Assembly: GCA_965373045.1 (NCBI GenBank)
Contig: CBDVEQ010000061.1
Span: 1 to 12,579 of the forward strand
Source of the DNA: DAOVDI01 sp965373045
GTDB lineage: Bacteria; Acidobacteriota; Aminicenantia; Aminicenantales; Aminicenantaceae
DNA: 12,579 bases
Direction of reading: 5' to 3'
In this document: piece after piece, positions 5,971 through 12,579 of the stretch
How the letters are laid out: every line of letters begins with the position of its first letter
How positions within the stretch are numbered: position 1 is the first letter of the stretch
Made by a program: the position numbers and the translations under genes
The notes under the pieces: model-generated
Told to the model about the DNA's origin: nothing
The model's input: only the letters and a program-made list of their open reading frames with translations
Database searches by the model: none

Positions 5971-8900
5971 ATGAAAAAAGCGGCATTTTGTCTTAGTTTA
6001 TTAATACTTTTTGTTTTGATCATGCAACCGGCAACGGCCAATGAAGCACGTTTACTACGGCAGCCGGCCATAAGCAAGGATCATGTATCCTTTGTTTATG
6101 CCAATGACATCTGGATAGTTTCACGCTCCGGAGGTAACGCACGCAGATTGACTACACATCCTGGAACTGAATCAAATCCAGTGTTCTCACCCGATGGGAA
6201 ATATATCGCCTTTTCAGGCCAGTACGACGGTAATACCGATATCTTTATCATTCCTTCGAATGGAGGTGAACCCAAACGTTTAACCTTTCATCCTTACCCG
6301 GATATAGTCAGAGGTTGGACACCTGACAGTCAAAAAGTCTTATTTGCCTCAGGCCGGATATCTGCACCGGTTCCTTATTCCAAACTGTGGACGATATCTA
6401 TAAAAGGCGGGATGCCGGACCAGCTCCCTATGCCCATGGCTAATAAAGGTATTTATTCGCCGGACGGGAAACGCATGGCTTATGTACGTTTATCAGAAGC
6501 CTTCAACGCATGGCGTCATTACCGGGGGGGGCGGACAACAGCAGTATGGTTGTTTGATATGGATGATTATGAAATTGAAAAGGTCCCTCGTAAAAACAGT
6601 AATGACACTGATCCCATGTGGATTGGAGACTATGTGTACTTTATTTCCGACCGCAACCATACTATGAACCTGTTTTCCTATGATACGGGCGGCAAACAGG
6701 TCAAACAGCTCACTTTCCATGAGGATTACGATATTAAGAATACGAGTGCAGGAGCCGGTGTTATTGTATATGAACAAGCAGGATATTTACACATTTTTGA
6801 TCCAAAAAGCGAAGAATCAGCCAGGTTGAGTGTCGAGATCCGAGGCGATCTTCCAGGTCTCAGGACTCATTTTGCCAATGTTTCTAAGCTAATAACCAGC
6901 GGTGATATCTCTGCTACAGGTAAACGTGTTGTAATTGAAGCCCGGGGCGATATATTCACTGTGCCATCAAAAAAAGGAGACTATCGAAATCTTACAATGA
7001 CCTCTGGCGCAAACGATCGTTTTCCCACATGGTCACCAGACGGAAAAAAGATCGCCTGGTTTTCTGACAAAAGCGGTGAATATAGCCTGATGATCATCGA
7101 TCAGAAAGGTATCGATCCCGTACACAGCATTGTCCTAAAAAACCCTTCATTTTACTATGCTCCGGTTTGGTCACCGGATTCAAAAAAGATCGCTTTCGCT
7201 GATAAAAAACTCAACCTAGGGTACCTTGACCTTGAGTCGGAAAATATTGTTAGGATCGACAAGGATACTTACGACCATCCCCAGCGTTCCCTAGATCATA
7301 TATGGGCCCCGGATTCCAAATGGATCGTCTATTCTAAACGCCTTAAAAACCACATGCATGCGATCTTTGCATATTCTCTCGATGAAGGAAAATCCTGTCA
7401 GCTTACTGACGGGCTTTCAGATGCTGTCTCTCCGGCCTTTGACAAAAGCGGCAAGTATCTCTATTTTCTGGCCAGCACAAATTTTGCCCTCAATACAGGA
7501 TGGCTTGATATGACCTCTTACGAGCGTCCTTTTACTCGAGGTGTTTATTTGATGGTACTCAATTCCGAGGACCCTTCGCCTCTGCTTCCGGAAAGCGATG
7601 AAGAAGAAGTTAAAAAGAAAGAAAAAAAAGAAGAAAACAAAAAGGACATCGATAAAAAAGCTGCTGCCAAAGATGAACAAAAAAAACCAAAGGTCAAGAT
7701 CGATATAAAAGGTCTGGACCAACGAATCCTTGACATGAACATACCGGTCCGCAGATACAGCAGGCTCAAGGCCGCTGGAGAAAATGTGTTCTTCTACCAG
7801 GAGATTATTCCCAATAAGCCCGGCTACATCCTTCATCGTCATGATCTGAAAGCTAGAGAATCCAAGCCATTCATGTCCGTTATTTTAGACTACACCCTTT
7901 CGGCTGACGGTAAAAAGCTTCTTTACCGGGCCTCGGGCGGTATTATGGGTATCATCGATACTAAAGGTAAGCATAAAGTCGGGGATGGCAAGATAAATAC
8001 TTCCCAGATTCAGATGAAGGTCAACCCTCTTGCTGAATGGAGCCAGATCTATCGCGAAGCATGGCGTATCAACAGGGATTTCCTGTATGACGCTCAAATG
8101 CACGGGGCGGATTGGGAAGCGATGTATAAAAAATATAAACCTTTTCTTAAGCATGTGGCTCACCGTTCCGACCTGAGCTACATACTGACCAACCTGATCG
8201 GCGAACTCACTATCGGTCATTCCTGGGCCGGAGGCGGGGATGTACCCCGCGTATCCACTGTGCCAATCGGGCTTTTAGGCGCTGATTATGACATCGACAG
8301 CGGCTATTTCCGGATCAAAAAGATCTACAATGGAGAGAACTGGAACCCGGGACTGAGAGCACCCCTGACCGCTCCAGGGCTTAAAGTAAAGGAAGGTGAT
8401 TACATCCTTGAAGTCAACGGGATTGCGGTTAAACCAACCACAAACCTGTACAGCGCCTTTCAAGCTACTGCCAAAAAGCAGATCTCTTTGCGTATGAACA
8501 GTAAACCCACCAGAAAAGGTTCGAAACTAATAACCGTCATCCCTGTAGGCAATGAAAGAGCATTAAGGGCCCGGTCCTGGATCGAAGACAACCGACGCAT
8601 GGTAGATAATATGTCAGACGGCCGGTTGGCATATGTTTATCTCCCAAATACTTCTGGTTCCGGTTACACAAACTTCAATCGCTATTACTTTACTCAACAG
8701 CATAAACAGGGGGCGATCATTGACGAGAGGTTTAATGGTGGTGGTTCTGTAGCCGATTATTTTGTGGATCTTATGTCCCGGCCCCTGATGAATTACTGGG
8801 CCACCAGGGACGGCCAGGAATTTACCACTCCTGCTGCTCAGATCTTCGGTCCAAAGGTAATGATAATAAACGAATTTGCCGGTTCCGGCGGAGATGCCCT

Positions 8901-9234
8901 GCCTTATTATTTTCGCTTCCGCAAGATCGGTCCTCTGGTCGGTAAACGTACGTGGGGAGGCCTGGTAGGCCACCACGGAGGTGTGAGGCTGATCGACGGA
9001 GGATCTATCTCTTCTCCCAACCTGGCATTCTACAATATCAATGGCAACTGGGATGTTGAGAATATCGGAGTTGCACCTGACATTGAAGTGGAGATGACAC
9101 CGGCTGCCTTGATCCAGGGGCAGGATCCGCAGCTAGAAAGGGCGGTGGAAGAAGCAATGAAGCTCCTTGAAAAGAGTTCTTTCAAGCATACCCCACGCCC
9201 AAAGCCGATCGATCGCGTTTCGAAGAAGAAGTAA
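5971..9234 (+). CDS. Exported tricorn-like S41 serine protease
   Basis: A 1087-aa secreted or periplasmic protease. Residues 1-23 are a signal peptide with an ATA cleavage site. Residues about 25-540 form TolB/tricorn-type beta-propeller blades, with repeats such as FSPDGKYIAFSG (about 70), WSPDGKKIAWFSD (about 354), WSPDSKKIAFAD (about 400) and WAPDSKWIVYSK (about 445). Residues 543-580 are a Lys/Glu-rich linker. A helical domain (about 689-765) carries Gly749-His750, a PDZ domain lies at about 773-865, and the S41 core holds DERFNGGG at 918-925, nucleophile Ser972 in AGSGGD and Glu1030 in VENIGVAPDIEVE. In archaeal tricorn the matching tetrad is Ser745-His746-Ser965-Glu1023; here the first Ser is Gly. 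Such proteins trim long polypeptides fed through the propeller. The start is set by GGAGGT at 5958-5963. The M14 gene follows 22 bp later. An unbroken G8 tract (6524-6531) encodes part of YRGGR. Confidence 0.95.
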   Translation: MKKAAFCLSLLILFVLIMQPATANEARLLRQPAISKDHVSFVYANDIWIVSRSGGNARRLTTHPGTESNPVFSPDGKYIAFSGQYDGNTDIFIIPSNGGEPKRLTFHPYPDIVRGWTPDSQKVLFASGRISAPVPYSKLWTISIKGGMPDQLPMPMANKGIYSPDGKRMAYVRLSEAFNAWRHYRGGRTTAVWLFDMDDYEIEKVPRKNSNDTDPMWIGDYVYFISDRNHTMNLFSYDTGGKQVKQLTFHEDYDIKNTSAGAGVIVYEQAGYLHIFDPKSEESARLSVEIRGDLPGLRTHFANVSKLITSGDISATGKRVVIEARGDIFTVPSKKGDYRNLTMTSGANDRFPTWSPDGKKIAWFSDKSGEYSLMIIDQKGIDPVHSIVLKNPSFYYAPVWSPDSKKIAFADKKLNLGYLDLESENIVRIDKDTYDHPQRSLDHIWAPDSKWIVYSKRLKNHMHAIFAYSLDEGKSCQLTDGLSDAVSPAFDKSGKYLYFLASTNFALNTGWLDMTSYERPFTRGVYLMVLNSEDPSPLLPESDEEEVKKKEKKEENKKDIDKKAAAKDEQKKPKVKIDIKGLDQRILDMNIPVRRYSRLKAAGENVFFYQEIIPNKPGYILHRHDLKARESKPFMSVILDYTLSADGKKLLYRASGGIMGIIDTKGKHKVGDGKINTSQIQMKVNPLAEWSQIYREAWRINRDFLYDAQMHGADWEAMYKKYKPFLKHVAHRSDLSYILTNLIGELTIGHSWAGGGDVPRVSTVPIGLLGADYDIDSGYFRIKKIYNGENWNPGLRAPLTAPGLKVKEGDYILEVNGIAVKPTTNLYSAFQATAKKQISLRMNSKPTRKGSKLITVIPVGNERALRARSWIEDNRRMVDNMSDGRLAYVYLPNTSGSGYTNFNRYYFTQQHKQGAIIDERFNGGGSVADYFVDLMSRPLMNYWATRDGQEFTTPAAQIFGPKVMIINEFAGSGGDALPYYFRFRKIGPLVGKRTWGGLVGHHGGVRLIDGGSISSPNLAFYNINGNWDVENIGVAPDIEVEMTPAALIQGQDPQLERAVEEAMKLLEKSSFKHTPRPKPIDRVSKKK

Positions 9235-9244
9235 AATCAACAGT

Positions 9245-9250
9245 AGGAGA
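9245..9250 (+). promoter_or_regulatory. Shine-Dalgarno site that sets the M14 start
   Basis: AGGAGA lies six bases before the ATG at 9257. The same frame is open further upstream to an ATG at 9167 inside the S41 gene, but that would add 30 arginine/serine-rich residues before a clean signal peptide, so 9257 is the start chosen. Confidence 0.8.
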
Positions 9251-9256
9251 GCAGTT

Positions 9257-11857
9257 ATGAGATACAAAATCAAATCCCTTTACACAATTAAAGTAATTGC
9301 ATTGATGTTTATTGTTTTGGGATCTATGACCCAGATCGCAGCAGCACAGAAAAATGTTACAACACCTGAAGAATTTTTCGGATTCAGGCTAGGAAGTGAC
9401 AGAAAGATTGCACGTTGGGACAAGATAATTGATTACTTCAATCTCCTGGAGAAGCAAAGCGAAAAGCTTAAAGTAATAAATATGGGGCCATCCACTATGG
9501 GGAACCCTTTTCTTCTTGTTTTTGTTTCCTCTCCTGAGAACCTGGCAAATATGGAACGGCTCAGCGAAGTAAATGCCAGGATCAGTGACCCGCGAGGAAT
9601 CACAGAGTCAGATATCAAAAAACTGATTAAGGAAGGCAAAGCAGTCATATGCCAATCTATGAGCCTTCATGCCACAGAGATCGGAGGCACTCAGATGGCG
9701 CCTGAGCTGACCTATGACCTTATAACCCGGGACGATAAGGAGACACAGCGCATCCTGAACAATGTGGTCTTTTGTATGATACCCTGCTTTAATCCGGACG
9801 GTCAGATCATGGTTACTGACTGGTACAACAAAACCCTTGGTACAGAGTACGAGGGCGCTGGTCTTCCATGGCTCTATCACAAGTATGTCGGTCACGACAA
9901 CAACCGGGACGGAGACTTTCTCAACATGATCGAATCGGTCTATGCAGCCAAGATCATGTACAGAGACTGGATTCCCCAGGCCTACATCGATCATCACCAT
10001 ATGGGAAGTTACGGGGCCCGGTTCTACGTTCCTCCTTACTGTGAGCCAATACGTCCCTATGCCGACCCTCTCATCTGGCGTGAAATCAGCTGGTACGGCG
10101 CTCACATCGCCTACAAACTTGAAGAAAATGAAAAAGCCGGCATTCTTAACAATGCCCAATTTTCAGGATGGGGCCATTTTGGATGGCACTGGATCACTCT
10201 TTTTCACAACATTGCCGGAATGCTTACAGAATCAGCCAGTACAAAATTAGCGACACCCATCTACATTCATCCTGAACAGCTCAGAGGTGGAGCCCGGCAG
10301 TTTCCTGATTACGAAGCCCAGACCACTTTCCCTAATCCTTGGCCGGGAGGTTGGTGGAGACCCAGGGATATCGTAGAGCAGAAAAAGATTTCCGCCTGGG
10401 CTCTTCTGGATCTGGCAGCCCGGAACAAGGAGACCGTGCTCTGGAACGCTTATCTGAAAGCGAAACGTCAAACAGAAAGGGGAGCGCAGGGAAAACCAAA
10501 AGCTTATGTGATCCCAAATAATCAGCATGATCCTCTGACTGCAAAAAAGATGATAAATACTCTGCTTTTGTCAGGTATCGAGATAAAACAATCTCGGACT
10601 GCACTAAACGTTAATGGTATAACTTACCCGGAAGGCTCTTTTGTTATCTCTCTGGAACAGCCAAAGATGGGGCTTATCCGAAACCTGCTTGGGCGAACTA
10701 TCTATCCGGACAACGCGTGGACTCGAGCAGATGATGGTTCTCCAGTACGGCCTTATGATCTGGCAACTCATACCATGAACGAGTTCATGGGCGTACGTGT
10801 CGATCCGATCGATGAAGCGGCAGGCGGTGATTTAGAAAAACTCGCAGGTCCAGTTCCTGTTGTGGGAAATGTCGAGGCTGGTGGTTCGAGATATGTATTA
10901 GACGGCAGGCTGAATGCCAGCTTTAAAGCTGTAAATCTCCTGTTTAAGAATGGGATAACAGTCCTTCGTGTTGATAAACCGGTCCCAGGCCTCAGCCCTG
11001 GCGACTTCATCGTCTATAAAGGGCCAAACGCTGTCGTCAGAGATATTGCAGAACAGACCGGCGTTGATTTTCTAGCTCTGGAAAGCAATATAAATGTTGG
11101 GGAAGAATGGACTCATAAGATCATGAAACCCCGTATCGGTATGTATCAGCGCTACTGGGGTGGAAACATGGATGAGGGTTGGACCCGATTTGTCCTGGAG
11201 CAGTTTTCCTTTCCGTACATTTCGTTGAAGGATACAGAGATCAAGAAAGGAGACCTGATCAAAACTTATGACGTGATCATCCTGCCAAGTGATTCGACCG
11301 GCATGATCATGGGCCAGCTCACAGGCAGATACCGGCGCTATTTATCATCGGTTCCTCCTGAATACCAAAGCGGTATCGGCCAAAAAGGAGTTAAAGCGCT
11401 GAAGACATTTGTAGAAGAAGGAGGAACATTGGTCACACTCGGAGAGGCGTGTGACTTTGGGATCGAAAAGTTTGGATTAAGCGTCAACAATACAATGGAC
11501 AATTTAAGCTCTAAAGAATTTTTCTGCCCGGGTTCGACTATCAAGGTGAAATTCGACAACCAACATCCCCTGGCCTATGGAATGCCTTCAGAAGGTCTTG
11601 TCCTATATCGGTCCAGCCCAGCTTTTGCTATTACTCCAAGTCAGCATAATGAAAGATATGAAACCGTTGTCCGTTACCAAAACAGGGACCTGCTTCAGAG
11701 CGGATGGCTCATCGGAGAAAAACATCTGGCCAACCTTGCTGCTATGGTCAATGCCAAATACGGCAAAGGACAAGTAGTACTTATCGGTTTCCGGACCCAG
11801 CACCGCAGCCAGACTCACGGCACATACAAATTACTTTTTAATGCATTGTTGCGCTGA
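9257..11857 (+). CDS. Exported M14 zinc carboxypeptidase-like protein with GATase-like C-terminus
   Basis: An 866-aa exported metallopeptidase candidate. Residues 1-30 form a signal peptide ending AAA before Gln31. The M14 catalytic domain spans about 35-420: zinc ligands His138 and Glu141 (LHATEIG) and His247 (in DHHHMGSYG), Arg217 in NNRDGD at the substrate carboxylate-binding position, NPDG at 179-182, and general base Glu325 (GMLTESAS). All key residues are present, so it is probably active. Residues about 450-600 are a linking region. From about 620 to 760 there is a class-I glutamine-amidotransferase-like fold (TYDVIILPS, KTFVEEGGTLVTLGEA), followed by a beta-rich end (about 760-866); I do not see a clear amidotransferase nucleophile elbow, so this part is probably structural or binding. 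It is likely in an operon with the S41 protease 22 bp upstream, and could release amino acids from the peptides that enzyme makes. Substrate is not known. Confidence 0.93.
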   Translation: MRYKIKSLYTIKVIALMFIVLGSMTQIAAAQKNVTTPEEFFGFRLGSDRKIARWDKIIDYFNLLEKQSEKLKVINMGPSTMGNPFLLVFVSSPENLANMERLSEVNARISDPRGITESDIKKLIKEGKAVICQSMSLHATEIGGTQMAPELTYDLITRDDKETQRILNNVVFCMIPCFNPDGQIMVTDWYNKTLGTEYEGAGLPWLYHKYVGHDNNRDGDFLNMIESVYAAKIMYRDWIPQAYIDHHHMGSYGARFYVPPYCEPIRPYADPLIWREISWYGAHIAYKLEENEKAGILNNAQFSGWGHFGWHWITLFHNIAGMLTESASTKLATPIYIHPEQLRGGARQFPDYEAQTTFPNPWPGGWWRPRDIVEQKKISAWALLDLAARNKETVLWNAYLKAKRQTERGAQGKPKAYVIPNNQHDPLTAKKMINTLLLSGIEIKQSRTALNVNGITYPEGSFVISLEQPKMGLIRNLLGRTIYPDNAWTRADDGSPVRPYDLATHTMNEFMGVRVDPIDEAAGGDLEKLAGPVPVVGNVEAGGSRYVLDGRLNASFKAVNLLFKNGITVLRVDKPVPGLSPGDFIVYKGPNAVVRDIAEQTGVDFLALESNINVGEEWTHKIMKPRIGMYQRYWGGNMDEGWTRFVLEQFSFPYISLKDTEIKKGDLIKTYDVIILPSDSTGMIMGQLTGRYRRYLSSVPPEYQSGIGQKGVKALKTFVEEGGTLVTLGEACDFGIEKFGLSVNNTMDNLSSKEFFCPGSTIKVKFDNQHPLAYGMPSEGLVLYRSSPAFAITPSQHNERYETVVRYQNRDLLQSGWLIGEKHLANLAAMVNAKYGKGQVVLIGFRTQHRSQTHGTYKLLFNALLR

Positions 11858-11942
11858 TAATTATAGTACTTCTCCCGATGAGCTTTGTTTTACATGATAG
11901 CCCGCTCTCTTATACACACTAGAATTTAAAGCATATAAAGTG

Positions 11943-11971
11943 TTTGACTTGGTTTTGCCGAATTTTATATC
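11943..11971 (+). promoter_or_regulatory. Probable sigma-70-type promoter for the kinase gene
   Basis: TTGACT (11943-11948, five of six) and TATATC (11966-11971, four of six) have ideal 17-bp spacing. A start near 11978 would leave a leader of about 17 bases. The kinase thus seems to be its own transcription unit, although no clear terminator follows the M14 gene. Confidence 0.42.
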
Positions 11972-11982
11972 CTATTGCCGAA
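11955..11982 (+). repeat. 8-bp direct repeat TTGCCGAA at exact 20-bp spacing
   Basis: TTGCCGAA occurs at 11955-11962 and again at 11975-11982. The spacing of 20 bp is about two helical turns, and the copies bracket the -10 box, with the second touching the Shine-Dalgarno site. A regulator binding both copies on one face would block transcription, so this is an operator candidate for the kinase gene. Confidence 0.45.
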
Positions 11983-11994
11983 GGGAATTAAACG

Positions 11995-12579
11995 ATGAAG
12001 TGCCCGAAGTGCAATTCTGACAATCCAGATACTCAGAGCTTCTGTGGTGAATGCGGGGCTCGGCTATACCTCTCTGATGATGCCCAAGTATCCTTCACAA
12101 AAACCCTGGAAACTCCCAGAGAAGAACTTACTAGGGGAACTCTGTTCGCAAACAGATATGAAATCATTGAAGAGCTCGGTAAGGGAGGCATGGGAAAGGT
12201 TTACCGGGTAGAAGATACAAAGATACATGAAGAAGTAGCCTTAAAACTCATAAAACCAGAGATTGCTTCTGATAAGAAGACCATTGATCGATTCAACAAT
12301 GAGTTGAAGTTAGCTAGAAAGATCAGACATAAGAATGTCTGTGGAATGTTCGATCTGGGAGAACATGAAGGTGTTCATTTCATCACCATGGAATACGTCC
12401 CTGGTGGAGATTTAAAGAAATTTATTAGAAGAGTAGGCCAACTACCTTCAGGAAAGGCCATCTCCATTGCTAAACAGATTTGTGATGGATTATCCGAAGC
12501 CCACAGCCTGGGGATAGTCCACCGTGATCTAAAGCCCAGCAACATCTTCCTGCTCGACGGGCACGAGGGCTTCCAGGTG
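11995..12579 (+). CDS. Zinc-ribbon Ser/Thr protein kinase (Hanks type), 3'-truncated by the window edge
   Basis: The first 195 codons of a eukaryotic-like protein kinase; the frame is still open at the last base. Residues 3-20 form a zinc-ribbon with Cys3, Cys6, Cys17 and Cys20 (CPKC ... CGEC). After a linker, the kinase domain starts at about 55 (YEIIEELGKGGMGKVYRVED): glycine loop at 62-69, ATP-anchoring Lys84 (VALKLIK), helix-C Glu103 and the catalytic loop HRDLKPSN with His176, Asp178, Lys180 and Asn183. The activation segment and anything beyond lie outside the window, so transmembrane or sensor domains cannot be judged. The start has AAGGGA at 11981-11986. All catalytic residues visible so far are intact, so it is probably an active kinase. 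The N-terminal zinc-ribbon with this spacing is a layout I associate with Aminicenantes-type kinases (recollection, not a search). The last about 45 bases are much more GC-rich than the rest. Confidence 0.93.
   Translation, partial: MKCPKCNSDNPDTQSFCGECGARLYLSDDAQVSFTKTLETPREELTRGTLFANRYEIIEELGKGGMGKVYRVEDTKIHEEVALKLIKPEIASDKKTIDRFNNELKLARKIRHKNVCGMFDLGEHEGVHFITMEYVPGGDLKKFIRRVGQLPSGKAISIAKQICDGLSEAHSLGIVHRDLKPSNIFLLDGHEGFQV

Noticed and set aside
7597..7710. Lys/Glu-rich stretch with an A8 run in the S41 gene as an insertion or frameshift
   Set aside because: Charged linkers at this junction are usual in bacterial tricorn-like proteases, and the frame is intact on both sides.
7417..7842. 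141-aa minus-strand ORF rich in Phe
   Set aside because: Its phenylalanine runs are just the reverse of the Lys/Glu linker codons of the S41 gene.
9167..9256. Upstream ATG at 9167 for the M14 gene
   Set aside because: It overlaps the S41 gene by 68 bases, adds an Arg/Ser-rich stretch before a clear signal peptide, and the good Shine-Dalgarno site is at 9245-9250.
11858..11942. Terminator hairpin after the M14 gene
   Set aside because: No stem longer than four base pairs with a T-run could be found by eye (only GAGC/GCTC).

Overview
The window looks like chromosomal housekeeping plus exported-peptidase DNA from an uncultured, mid-GC (roughly 45% by eye) bacterium with a cell wall and lipoproteins. 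The gene content and style would fit a Candidatus Aminicenantes / Acidobacteriota-like organism: zinc-ribbon-headed Ser/Thr kinase, tricorn-like S41 protease, and a long M14 peptidase with a C-terminal amidotransferase-like domain. That placement is inference from family resemblance; no search was run. Genes have good Shine-Dalgarno sites, with one exception noted below.

Layout. Bases 1-1829 hold the 3' three quarters of an ATP-dependent Lon protease gene that enters from outside the window. It is followed 39 bp later by a complete rho (transcription terminator). An SDR oxidoreductase gene converges on rho from the minus strand, with 17 bp between the two stop codons. A 315-bp gene-free gap (3977-4291) follows. 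It holds an unusual composite of repeats: five 10-bp units, then four 8-bp units, then a 12-bp palindrome, with a 9-bp inverted repeat around the latter two. Next come an alpha/beta hydrolase of the HGGPG type and an SPOR-NlpC/P60 lipoprotein (a probable murein endopeptidase), coupled through a TAATG overlap. After a 114-bp gap with a dyad and a possible promoter there are two large exported peptidases in tandem, 22 bp apart: a 1087-aa tricorn-like S41 serine protease and an 866-aa M14 zinc carboxypeptidase-like protein. The window closes with the first 195 codons of a Ser/Thr protein kinase that has its own likely promoter and an exact 20-bp-spaced direct repeat.

How the genes may work together. 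Lon and Rho are general quality-control and transcription factors. The S41-M14 pair suggests extracytoplasmic degradation of proteins to peptides and amino acids, which fits a peptide-using heterotroph. The alpha/beta hydrolase resembles prolyl-iminopeptidase-type enzymes and could act on cytoplasmic peptides, but its substrate cannot be read from sequence. The SPOR-NlpC lipoprotein points to cell-wall remodelling, probably at the septum.

I found no CRISPR array, phage, insertion sequence, tRNA, rRNA, toxin-antitoxin pair or recognisable defence cluster. I see no convincing undescribed multi-gene system. The most unusual non-coding items are the repeat composite at 4090-4221 and the direct-repeat operator-like site before the kinase.
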